The notes under the pieces are model-generated. The model made no database searches and was not told the DNA's origin. It saw only the letters and a list, made by a program, of their open reading frames with translations. This document shows, in pieces, positions 13,401 to 23,953 of a stretch of DNA of 64,000 nucleotides. This stretch comes from Isoetes taiwanensis. Lineage: Eukaryota; Streptophyta; Lycopodiopsida; Isoetales; Isoetaceae. Position 1 is the first letter of the stretch. Each line of letters opens with the position of its first letter. The stretch is taken from positions 277,316 to 341,315 of the forward strand of contig JAJEKV010000161.1 of assembly GCA_021234155.1 (NCBI GenBank). Direction: 5' to 3'. Position numbers and translations under genes: made by a program.

Positions 13401-13510
13401 CCCTTATAGCATTTCTCCAAATCTTTGACATCTGTATCAAATTCCTTTTTCCTAAATGAAAGGGAACTTAAGCAGAAACCATAGTGTCCAAAACCATGTC
13501 CTTTAATCCA
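10490..13510. repeat. Right arm of the long inverted repeat
   Basis: This is an uninterrupted 3.0-kb arm. Its left 1.2 kb pairs with 6890-8310 and its right 2.2 kb with 250-2640; both left pieces share the part matching 11310-11690. The right arm therefore shows the order that existed before the left side was split by the F-box cluster. The outer end pairs CATGGTTTTGGACACTATGG (263) with its complement near 13480. No terminal motif or target duplication is evident at the outer ends. Confidence 0.75.
10828..11301 (+). CDS. Hypothetical protein in the repeat arm
   Basis: This is an open frame of 157 residues from the first ATG in frame. I recognise no family. It is rich in Ser, Val and Leu, has a basic start (MAARKGKGVL) and ends with a Cys- and Phe-rich tail (CFVCSNFYVCVFCSNFY). 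Parts are also present, with frameshifts, on the minus strand of the matching left piece (GQDVPRSFY and FCDEKCL near 7700-7760), so the region was coding or at least conserved when the repeat formed. It could be the start of a mobile-element protein. The Cys-rich tail is partly produced by a local duplication (TTCAAACTTCTATG twice, 11251-11291), which weakens the case for a real protein. Confidence 0.25.
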   Translation: MFMRMAARKGKGVLMPGRPPLFASRSDNVPLFSGSVSDTISGVSESYESHGVASNFPPDSHAIDVSVTLSLSGQDVPRSFYDALLHFCDEKCLVNVALENLLALTLISPIMAPITSPCLYRDHTMVKARSISTDFVCCFVCSNFYVCVFCSNFYAKI

Positions 13511-13749
13511 CTATGGCACATATGTAACTTCATGGCAACTGACCCAATAAATCTCAAAAGGTAGCCCTTGACATCTACCTTGTCAAACGTTTTATCTAGA
13601 TGAAAGTAGGTATGTTATTTAGTGGTAAAGCTATTGAGCAAATGCATGTTAAGTAAACGCCTTTCAAGGTATGGCATTAACATTGCCGCATCTATGACCT
13701 AATGTTCGGTTGCTAAAGGGTGCACATCTTCCATGCACTCTACATGTAT
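13511..13749. other. Noncoding gap
   Basis: No feature is seen between the inverted-repeat arm and the TTAAGTTAA repeat block. Confidence 0.35.
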
Positions 13750-14150
13750 AAGGGTACCTTCACACCAACCCTTAAGTTAGCATTAAGTTAATTTTTTTAA
13801 ATGTCTAGTTAAATTTTTAAGACATTTTACGTTCGCACCAATATTAAGTTAACTTTCCGTTAAAATAGAACCTAGTAAAATGACTTCACACACCAAAAAA
13901 AGTTAAGTTAATTTATGTTAACTTAAAGGTCAAGAAAAAGTCACTTCATACCTACATCCGTTAAGTTAGTGTTAACTTAATGTTAACGACAATCTGTTCA
14001 GATATGTTTCCATTAAGTTAACTTAGTGCTAACGACAATCTATTTGCATATGCTTCCGTTAAGTTATGTTTCTGTTAAGTTAATGTTAACTTAATATTAT
14101 ATGCAATCCCTTCACACATGCCTCCTTTAAAATCAATGTTAAGTTAAAAC
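13750..14150. repeat. TTAAGTTAA-rich degenerate tandem repeats
   Basis: Units of roughly 60-70 bp each begin with a CTTCACACC-like box and continue with (C)CGTTAAGTTA and GTTAACTTAATGTTAAC, which is self-complementary. At least five such units occur between 13750 and 14120. They lie just beyond the 3' side of the decayed Harbinger transposase and may be its subterminal repeats, since PIF/Harbinger elements target TTA/TWA sites. No matching block was found on the other side, so this link is inference. Confidence 0.55.
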
Positions 14151-14357
14151 GCATACTCTATTCTAGTCCTATAACCTATTCTAGTCATATGAGTGAGAAT
14201 TTTATATCAAAATATTGTGGTTGTTGTATGCAACACTAGTTAATTGAATAAATTTATGCTAGATAGACATGCAACACTACAAGAATATACCAAACATCAA
14301 GTGTAAGTTGTTTTTAAGATTTCATATATAACATAAATTGCAAATTGTTTTAAAGCT

Positions 14358-15742
14358 TCAATAAACTCGGCGCACATTTATTTTCATGCAAACACCGAAT
14401 ATTCTCGTTAGTGTTCGTGATAACTCAAATGGAACGAGATCTGCACTTGAGCGTGGCTCGGCTGCTTCACTCATAACACTATCACTGTCTTCTTCTTCTC
14501 GTAGCAGCTGCCATTGTCTCACTTGCTCCAACTCATCCTCCATATCTGCCCTCGCCAATATCAATCAACAAATTATGGAAAATGCAAAGATGCGTGAGTA
14601 AGGATTGGAACATTCTCCCATTTCATCTTTAGTTTCATGTCAAGGCATCAAATTTGCATTTTCCACGATAACCTTCCTTGTGTTAACTTTTTGTTGAAAA
14701 TGTTCTCTCAATTTTTTAAACGAACTTTAGGACATAACTTAAACTAATCGAAAATATAAATTTTACCAAGCATCCCCTTCATACTTGTGATCAACCAAGG
14801 CGAAAGCAAAAAAAAACCCCTTGTCCCATAAAAGGTACCTGACTCAATTCCCTTCAATGATTGCAATAGGGCTTGCAAAATTTGACGCTTTTGAACCTTT
14901 TTCTGCTATCCCAGAGTTCTTAAAACTCGTACATCATGGACCGGACCTGGGTAGCCACAACATATATCCAGAAACTTCCTTTTTGTGTCCACAATAACTT
15001 GCATGATAATACTAAATCTACACTTTCTATCATAATAGTCAAGTCCAACAGGACCATAAGGTTGTAATATTTCAATGTGAGTGCAATCTATGGCACTAGC
15101 TGCACAAAGTTTATACAAAATCAGCTTTCTATTGTCATTTGCTATTAACGGAAGTGAATTTGAACTTTAATATGGAAAACCTTTGAAAAGAAGTACATGC
15201 ATTTGGAAGCTTTGACACTTGTTGAAATCCAAAGAATCACTTCGCTAACCGATCCCCGATGGAAATAATATCTTATGTCAAAGACTTTCACAATCGCTTT
15301 TACATACTTCCATCACAATTGTGTGAGCAAAGGTTTTGCCAATACCAAACTTTTCAGATAATACCAATAGTCACAACCTTTGAAGAGGTTGTAAAGCCCA
15401 CAAGCTACGCGTACAGTCACAGGGACGGCTTTTCTATAATGTGCGTCCTGTTTTCTAATCTCATCTTGAAGACTATTGCATCAAAATATGAAAGTGAATT
15501 TTTTTCATTCTAAAAGTCTTTTTCCATCTACGATCATCATAATAAGACATCATAAATCGGTCAAACCAAGTAAAGCTTCTTGGTTCGACCCACCATTTAC
15601 CTTCACTCGAAGCGTGCATCCAAAAAACATCATATGCCCAAATGTCCTCAAAACTTAGCTCATCCATCAACAAGCGCCTCAAACAATTTTCCTCCTCTTG
15701 CACCATCAAGAAATTTACATATATGCTCATGAACATTATCAT
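14358..15742 (-). pseudogene. PIF/Harbinger transposase, decayed
   Basis: The minus strand encodes the hallmarks of a HARBI1-type DDE transposase. An N-terminal part (15742-15473) has WWVEPRSFTWFDRFM and DDRRWKKTFRMKK. A middle part near 15300 has LSEKFGIGKTFAHTIVMEV. A catalytic part (about 15118-14906) has SAIDCTHIEI, DYYDRKCRFSIIMQ, and GYPGPVHDVRVLR, giving the first two acidic residues. The third catalytic acidic residue was not found. A possible C-terminal piece is at 14564-14358 (DMEDELEQVRQWQLLREEE). The frames are broken by several stops and shifts, so it is inactive. No second Myb-like ORF and no clear inverted termini were found. Confidence 0.75.
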
Positions 15743-17689
15743 GTCTTATGCTTGTCGATCGTCGCCTTCTCGGTATGCTATCCATATTGATTGCTTGATC
15801 GTTAGAAGAACACTGCATAAAAATAATCAAAATTGCCATATAATTAATAGCTTGTCATTGAATGCTATAAGTAAGTTTAACAGGTATTCTAGAAGATAGT
15901 GGATACAAACTTTTTTAAGTCAAACAAGGCAAATACACAAGAATTTTTTAACCAGCGTAAATGCGTGGTTGAGGTGAAGGTTAAGGCGGGATGGAGTAGC
16001 TTCATTGATCGACATGATTGTCTTGTGAAGTTTGTGCGCCTGAAGAGCATACATATTCTTATATCAAAATCAAATATGTGATGTTCACTAATGGAGTTGG
16101 AGGAAAACCAAATCCAAATCCGTAATCACCTTCGCTCCGTATACCAATAGTTCACTAGAGAAACCGCTTATGAAGACAATGAATGATGGCCATTATATAC
16201 AGAACAAATCGCTTGATTGTTGCCAACAAATAGCTTAGTTAATCAAAATCTAGATCTCGTGATTTAGATCCGAAAGGTGTTCTTGCATGTAATTTTTGAG
16301 CCACGCGGGTCGATTTATGACCAATGATAATTTAAGAATTGTTAGGGCCAAATTGATTTTAGCAAGCCATTGAAAATTTCTTCACGTGGAGCTGGATCCC
16401 GCATATGATCAATGGTGTGATCACCCCTTCCCTCTCAAGTCTACCTTGGATTATGAATTGAAGGCCTTTTGAAGTAGCAATCTTGATTTAAATGTACATT
16501 ATAAAAACATGAATTTTTAGCCACTTCACCCCTCGGCCACCGTAAGGCAACCCTCCGCGGCGCAAAGACCTTGTTGTTGACATTCTCGGGATGAGGACTC
16601 GCGATAGACACACACAACAACACCGGCGGAAAAAGATGTACCTGATAATGTATCTACACAAATAACGGACAGAACATGATGTATATAAAAATAATCCAAT
16701 ATAGATGAAGCCCAAGAACAAAGAAGGATAATCTGGGAAAAGAGGGAAAAGAAAAAAGGGGGGATGGATGGGCGGGTTTGCCCAATGCAACTCTATCACG
16801 TGGAGACGAACGCCAAATAAGGAGGGCTAGGAAAGGACAAAATATATATCGCCGTCCCTCTCCCCGAAATCTTGATCCTACGGTGTGCATTGATATGCAT
16901 TCTGGATGAGGGTTTCATGATAGACACACACAACAACACCGCGTAAAAGAAGAGAACTCTACTCCCATCACATGCCTAACGCCACTAAACATCGACAAGG
17001 AGAGAACGATGTGTGCCCCAAAGGACGAAGAGAGAAAAAAGGAGATGAAGTCGCTACGGGAGGGAGTGGGGTCGAGGTCGAGGTCTCAAGAGGCCGGGTT
17101 CGTGAGTGTGGGCCCGGGTGTGAGGCGCAGGTCGCGGGTCGCGGTCGTAATATGTCAACAAGAAATACGCTTTCGCCTCAATAACCCGCATAAATCCTAA
17201 AGCAAAGGGAAAAGAACGGTATGAGTCCCGAGATAGTGGAAATAGAATCCTATGAACAACGCCGCAAGAAAAACCACTTGCACTAATTTAGCTAACACAA
17301 GTACCTAAGGGAAAAATGATAACCACTAGAAGCCTTGACGAAAGCAACTCTCAAATGATGCCAAACCCAAAATGCCGCGGATTTTAACGAAGATATGTGC
17401 TCGAGAAATGAACTGCTAAAATAACGGGTGATAAATGCAATCAACAACAACAAAAAACCATAATTTATCAACCCATAAGAGGAGAAAGCAACCCTTACAA
17501 TGCACAACCGACTAACTAAAACGCATGATATGCTAAAGGGGGCGTTGGACTCGAACTTTTAGACTGGACTTGCAGGATAGATGATATAGTCAAGACGTCG
17601 TCTGATACAAATACCAATAGCGATCTATAGACAAGTAACTCCAGAAAGAATTGACGATTAGAGGGGCAAATGGACATATTGGACTTCTA
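15743..17689. other. Noncoding stretch with small duplications
   Basis: No gene is supported here. A 45-bp segment containing GATAGACACACACAACAACA is present at about 16582-16627 and again at 16899-16943, with flanking similarity, suggesting an old local duplication of about 317 bp. The purine-rich stretch 16990-17140 is open in two frames but resembles nothing known. Confidence 0.35.
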
Positions 17690-20600
17690 ATGTACCAAGT
17701 CAACTAGATGTATAGCCGAGGAAAAAAGTTAACGAGAATGTGCAAAAGGGAAGAGAGGCAAAACCAAATCAAGTGGAGTCGGCTAAGTCCAAAGTTCATT
17801 GCGACAAGGCTAAGTCCAAGGTGACTCGAGATCGGGTGCCAGGCAAGCGAAAGGACAGGTCCAACAAACATAACCTGGAAAATCAATAAACGTCGACAAG
17901 GGGAGGAATGATGTGTGCACCAAAAGGTAACGGAGGGGAAGACACGGCGGAGAGGGAAGCGAGGTTGAGATCTAGCAAAGCCAAAAGGCGCAAGCGCGTG
18001 GTTCATGAGGGCGCAGGTCATGGTTGAGATGTAAAGCAGGGCTTAAAGAAGGTATAGAGCCGCGAACGGCCGAGAGAATTGCCCCGGTCGAGGAAGACCT
18101 AGCCGCTTGTACCGCCGAGGAGATGATAAAGCCTACATCTACTATGTCTGGTGAAGAAGCTAGACCACCTAACCCGCACATGCCTTAATATAAAATAAGT
18201 AAAAACCATTACAACCAGATTAACAAGAAGAATGAGGACAATCATATCCAAACCTTGCAAATTCTTTTTTTTTTTTTTTTTTTTAAAGGGTAAAATTTTT
18301 TTTGATTAATATGAAAATGGTACATGACCTTCTTAAAGGCTCCACAATAGGCCTGATAGGAAGAATACAATGCTCATAATCACCGATAGAAAGAATTATC
18401 ACAAAGGATACCAAAGAGCCATCAAACCTAAAAAACTAGCATGAGATTATGTCCCCGTACTATGGTCAAGGTCCTCAACCTCTTCTTTGACCCTGCAAGA
18501 TCATAAGATCCTCGCCCTTTTAGTTCTTCCAGTACTAGAGGACGAGGCCTTCTTCCCACCTATTGAAGATACTACGGGGAGGCAGTAACCCTTGTAAAGT
18601 GCAGCAAAATTATTCTTCAAGATCTTGAAGAAGATAACCGAGGGAATACCTAGAAGAAGAATGTATGCTGCTGTAAGAACGCTCTAGACTGTACCGGAAC
18701 TCCTGAAAATCCACCTTCTTCTCTTGCAAGCAGTACTATAGGAGCTAACTTCCTCTTCCAGAAATGCACTTCGCTACCAAGAAGCCCCTTCTGCAAGATT
18801 TCAAGCAAAGCCACACCTGTACTAGGCAAGATTGCCAACCGTCTTCCCACTAGCAAGGTACTATAGGTACTTCCTAGGAGTGCCTTCCAATGCTAGAGCA
18901 GCCCACTACTCTACTCGTGTAGCTGCCTCAACTTTTCTCTGCAACAGAGGTACTACAAACTAGGCGTCTTGTTTCCTGTGAAACCTCAAGGTAAAGAACC
19001 CCACAATCTGACAGTTACAAGTACTATAGAAGAGAGCCCATCGCATTTCCAATGAACATTAACCCAACAAAGCGTCCAGTAAGATGCTGCAACCCCAAAG
19101 AACCACACTTATCAAACCAAGCATGAGACAAGCAGATCCAACATAGGCCTCCCGTCCAATGATCAGAGTACCTATCCTTGCTATGCAATGGCAGCCGTGA
19201 ATCCAACTCCAGCTGGGATGGAGAAAAGGGATGGCTGAAGGATGATCCAAAGATATCAACATGTAAGCCCTGTACTTAGCGCTTAGATACAGCAGAGCCT
19301 AAGCAGTGCTGTCAGAGAACCACAGCGGATGCTGCTAGTATAAAAATGACCCAGGACTGAAAAATCATATCTAAAAATCGTGCCAACAGCTATAAGCTAT
19401 GTCATTCTAATCCATCAATTGAGACACAAGCCAAAAACCCATATCTAACCAGATTTAGTACTTGAAGAAGAAAGAAGACGTCCAAGGCAGCGGCCATGCC
19501 CCGGTTGCAACCCCTTCTGCACAAAACTGACAAGGCCAAACACAGGTGATTTCATCGGTTACAGGGACAGATTTGGAATGACCAGCAGCAGCATTGCTGC
19601 TCTTCCAGCCCATCGAACTAGCTCTCAAGCGTCTGCAATGTTTCGGGCGGTCGTCGCCGCCCCCCTAGCCGCTTAGGGTTTCAGCCGCCATCGTCTCCAG
19701 ATCCTCCGCCTTATTTAAACCTTGCAAACCTTGCAATATAGAAAAGAATATAGAAGAAGAACCCGAGTTGTAGGCGTATACCCAGAGGGAAGCAAGAAGA
19801 ATCTCCCAAACTAGTCGCGGCGAGGTTTAGCAAGGGTATGGTTGAGATGAAGGGCAAGAGCAAAAAAAACAAAAAATAGAGAAGCTCAACGGTCGAGAGA
19901 ACCGCCACGATGATGAAGATCTAGCCGTTTTACTGCCTATGGGACCGGTAAGACCACCATCAACTATGTCATCGAAGCAACTAGGCCACGAACCTGCACA
20001 TACTTTAACATAACATAAGTCTAAATAACAAAAACAAATAACGGCATCGCAACAGGAAGAATGACGACAACCATATCCGAAACTTAAAATATGGGAAAGA
20101 ATCTAGAAAGAAGAAACTGGGTGAAGCGTCGCCAAAGCAAATTAGAACTTCATAGTGCGCCAAGTCCAAGGTCGAGGGCAAGATTGGATGCCAGGCTCGG
20201 TGGATTGGTAGGTCCAAAAATACAAGATAGAACGTTAATAAACGGTGGTAAGAAGCGGAACGATGTGTATGCTGAAAAGGGCAACGAGGCGAAGCTACAG
20301 GGGGTTGTGGGTAAAAGCCAAGGTCTATCGGGCCAAAAGCGCAAAGGGACACATGGATGTGAGGGCAAGCTCATAGATCAACTATGTCGCCGGGCAACTA
20401 TGCCACGGACCTGCACATACTTTAACATAACATAAGTCTAAATAACAAAAACAAATAACGGCATCGCAACAGGAAGAATGACGACAACCATATCCAAAAC
20501 TTAAAATATGGGAAAGAATATAGAAGGAAGAAACCGGGTGAAGTGTCGCCAAAGCAAATTAGAACTTCATCGTCCGCCAATTCCAAGGTCGAGGGCGAGA

Positions 20601-21345
20601 TTGGATGCCAGGCTCGGTGGATTGGTAGGTCCAAAAATACAAGATAGAATGTTAATAAACGGTGGTAAGAAGCGAAACAATATGCTGAAAAGGGCATCTA
20701 GACGGCTACCAGAGGGTGTGGGGTAAAAGCCAAGGTCTATCGGCCCAAAAGGCGCAGCGTGGACATGGCTGTGAGGTCGAGCTCATGGTTGGGATGACGG
20801 GCAAGAGTGGAGAAGGTAAAGAAGCTCAACGGTCTAGAAACCCGCCACGGTGATGAAGATCTAGTCGTTTGTACCGCCTATGGGACTGGTAAGACTATCA
20901 TCAACTATGTCGTCGAAGAAACTAGACCACGAACCTACACATACCTTAACATCAAATAAGTCTAGATAATGAAAACGAATAATGGCATATCAATAGGAAG
21001 AATGACGACAACCATAATCAAAGCTTAAACTGAAAAGGAATGTAGAAAGAAGAACCGGATGGAGCGTCGTCAAAGAAAATCAGAACCCAATCGTGGTGGG
21101 GAGTGGGTTCGAAGCCAAGGTCTAATGGAGGCTGGGTCATGCTCGTGGTTGTAATTCCTGAGGGCAGGCCCATGGTGGAGATGGAGGGCAAGAGCGAAAG
21201 AAGTTGTAGAACCTCAATAGTCGCGAGAATTGTTAAGATGGGCTTAAGATCCACCGCTTGTACCGCCCAGAGAGATGATACTACCCCTAGCAGCTATGTG
21301 CTCAAGAAACTAGACCAGAAACCCGCACATACCTTAATAACAAAA
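17690..21345. repeat. Diverged tandem array, about five units
   Basis: Units share CAACTATGTC(A/G)TCGAAG, GCACATAC(T)TTAACAT, GGAAGAATGACGACAACCAT and GCCAAAGCAAATTAGAACTTCAT type sequence. Approximate unit positions are 17690-18260 continuing at 19726-20000, then 20000-20430, 20430-20960 and 20960-21345. The two middle units are the most alike. The array is interrupted by the retroposon at 18261-19716. Open frames within it differ between units and have no known domain, so it is probably noncoding. Confidence 0.65.
18261..19716 (-). mobile_element. LINE-derived retroposon with poly(A) tail
   Basis: It is flanked by AAACCTTGCAA at 18250-18260 and 19717-19727 (a second overlapping copy at 19726-19736). 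A run of about 20 T at 18266-18285 is the poly(A) tail of a minus-strand insertion. The inner sequence (CATTTTCATATTAATC followed by an A-rich end) resembles 3' ends of plant LINEs. The 5' end has GATGGCGGCTGAAACCC, like plant LINE leaders. Joining across the insertion restores the tandem-array sequence. No reverse transcriptase or long ORF is present, so it is a non-autonomous or internally deleted copy. Confidence 0.75.
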
Positions 21346-22680
21346 AATAATTCTATCAAAATCAAAATCAAAGACCAAAACAAAAACATATATACTTGGG
21401 GCACTCGCTCTTCCCATCGATTGGCACGCCATAATCTTTTCACGCTTAAGGATTTCAAAAAATGTAATAAAGTAACTTCCCCTTCCTTCCCTCCCACTCT
21501 TCCCCTTCCTTCCCCCTCCCACTTCTTTCAGATATATTTGTTTGTTACCCTACGCATAATAGTCCGTGGGTCGGATTAATCTTTTCACGATAATGCACTT
21601 AAGATAGCTTCCCTTCCGGGCCGGGCCGGGCCGTACCTTTGCAACTATATGCTTCCCTTCTTTCATGCTTGCTCGTTTACCGACATTTTGTTGAAGCACG
21701 CCTGAAGCTGATCCGCTTTCTTCAACTGCCGCCGCATCGATGGCCCCCAGCTCATTGTGCTGCATCCTCTTCAACTTCCATGCCGCTTTCAGCCATCCAA
21801 ATTGCCGTGATGCACTCTGTAACATAAGGGGCAAGCACCCTTTTGCACTTCCACACCTCAACCACAAGATTCGTGACAATTGCAGTCCTTGCGCATACAA
21901 ATAAACCTCTCACGGCCCCTATGTCGGCCGGTATCTTCAAATCTCCGGCCCTCCAATTCGCTTCTTCACCGCAATAATCCTCTCCTCCCCGCCTAACCGG
22001 GTTTATCCGAAGTTAGCTTGCTTGCAATAGAGGCCCGTACATCGCCTCTCTCTCGATCGTAGATCCCTTGCCCTTTTCCAAATTCCTCCTCCATATAGCC
22101 GCCTCCCATGGCGTGTTTTTTCGAGGGAGGGAGGGGAAGTGAAGTGATGGCGCGAATGTGCAATGTGCATATATATGTGTAGAAAACTTATTTCTCATAT
22201 GTTAGTATTCGATCTTCACCGCTCGCTAGAGCTCAGATCGCGGCGTCCTTGACGGGTAAGCCGGTATATCGTGGTCCGGCCAAGTCACGATCGTGAAGAT
22301 ATTTATCCATTTTCGTAGTTCATTAATTATTTCCTTTATGCCCACAAAGATATTCTCTCAGATTTCACCTCCTAGATGCTTTAAAGTGTTTAATGTCAGT
22401 ATCCTACATATTTAGGGTTAATTATTATCCCTATTTACGTTTACATTGGTCATTATTGTATTGTACGTACGTATGTATGTATAAAACCAGATTTATGATT
22501 CATGTATGTTACCGTGACGATGTTTACCGCTAAGTCGCCACCCAACAAGTTTCAATGTCACCCAACAAAATAAAATAAAATTTTGGTAGTAGGAAGTTAT
22601 TTGTCACTTAGAAAAGAAATCATAGTGTCATGTAAAAAATAGAATAAAAAATGGTCATTTCAGTTAAATTTCACTCAAAC
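21346..22680. other. Intergenic stretch with one unexplained minus-strand frame
   Basis: Between about 21940 and 21560 the minus strand has overlapping frames (for example VVEVWKCKRVLAPYV and ECITAIWMAESGMEVEEDAA) that read like eroded coding sequence, but I recognise no family. 22200-22680 is AT-rich with a GTACGTACGTATGTATGTAT microsatellite near 22465. No other feature is seen. Confidence 0.3.
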
Positions 22681-23260
22681 ATGCCTAGTTGGCATTCCAT
22701 CTAGGCCCAAGCATGCCACCTAGGCTCATTTAGCAAGCCATGCCTAGGTGGCATGCCACTTGGCCCAGCACGCCACCCAGACCTCGCACATGCCTAGGTG
22801 GCATGCCACCCAGGCATGTTTGAGTCTAGGTGGCGTGCTTTGAGCCTAGGTGGCATGCTTGGGCCTAGGTGGCATGCTTGGGCCTAGGTGGCATGCCAAC
22901 TAGGCATGTCTGAGTCTAGGTGGCTTGCTTTGAGTCTAGGTGGCATGTTTGAGTCTAGCTGGCATGCTTTGAGCCTAGGTGTCATGCTTTGAGCCTAGGT
23001 GGCATGCTTGGGCCTAGGTGGCATGCTTGGGCCTAGGCGGCATGCTTGAGTCTAGGTGGCATGCTTGAGTCTAGGTGGCATGCCAACTAGGCATACTTGG
23101 GCCTAGGTGGCATGCCAACTAGGCATAAGTGGCATGCTTGGGCCTAGGTGGCATGCTTGGGCCTGGTGGCATACCTAGGCATGTTTGAGTCTAGGTGGCA
23201 TGTTTGAGCCTAGGTGGCATGCCACCTAGGCCCATGCATGCCACCTAGGCCCACCTAAGT
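22681..23260. repeat. 20-bp minisatellite CCTAGGTGGCATGC
   Basis: There are about 25 units of a 20-bp motif such as GGGCCTAGGTGGCATGCTTG or TGAGTCTAGGTGGCATGTTT. The core holds two palindromes, CCTAGG and GCATGC. At the left end (22684-22800) and right end (23215-23250) units run in the opposite orientation (GCCACCTAGGCCCA), so the block has inverted edges. No frame through it is supported as coding. Confidence 0.9.
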
Positions 23261-23953
23261 TTGACTGTACTTGAGCTCAATGTTGAGCCCGTTAATTGTC
23301 ATTTTGGTAACATGGACCATAACAAAAAATATGGACAGGGAATACATGTTCATAGGTGATGGCTCTCTGGCTGTGGCCAGCATCATAGCCACATAGTCAT
23401 CACCATCCTTCATCACCTAAACCCTGTCCATACTTCAGATATATAAAGCGAGAAAATGCGTTTATATATGCAGGGAAATTTTCTAATATATCCATGTGGG
23501 ATATTGCTAACTTCGTGTTAGGTTTCTGCTAAGTATTGCTAATTTCAAATTAGGTTTTTGCTCATTATAGCATGTGGGATATTGTCAAGGGACAGGGTTT
23601 AGGGTTTCTGGAAAATGCTGAGTGGGAGGAGAACGAGATCACAGATGATGTCGCCGATCTTGATGCAGCAGCAGGTGGTGCAACCCATTTTAGACCAAAT
23701 CAATCTGGAAATAAGGGATCTTCTGAACAGGAAAAGAAGAAATATGCATGAATTCAGACGTTCCATGAGGAGGCTGAATAGGCTCCTCATGGAAAATCAT
23801 GAATAGAAAATCAAGTTCGAATTACCTTATAACAGAAAGTGCACATCAGAGAATGGTAAAGTTTTTCAAATTTTATGGTGTTAATAAACACCAAATTACA
23901 TAAAGAGCAATGTAATATTAAAGTATACAACATTTTAGGACAAGTCCATGGTC
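23261..23953. other. 3' flank of the RING/NIF gene
   Basis: A small plus-strand frame (23615-23806, 63 residues, basic) overlaps what would be the far 3' region of the minus-strand gene. It has no known domain. A short direct repeat, TATTGCTAACTTCGTGTTAGGTTT and a near copy, lies at 23503-23560. Nothing else is seen. Confidence 0.3.

Noticed and set aside
16972-17200. GC-rich overlapping plus-strand frames as a small gene
   Set aside because: Two frames are open through the same purine-rich DNA, no domain is recognised, and no splice or promoter context supports coding.
21550-21940. Minus-strand frames as a conserved gene
   Set aside because: Short, overlapping and interrupted. Some residues look protein-like but I cannot place them in any family.
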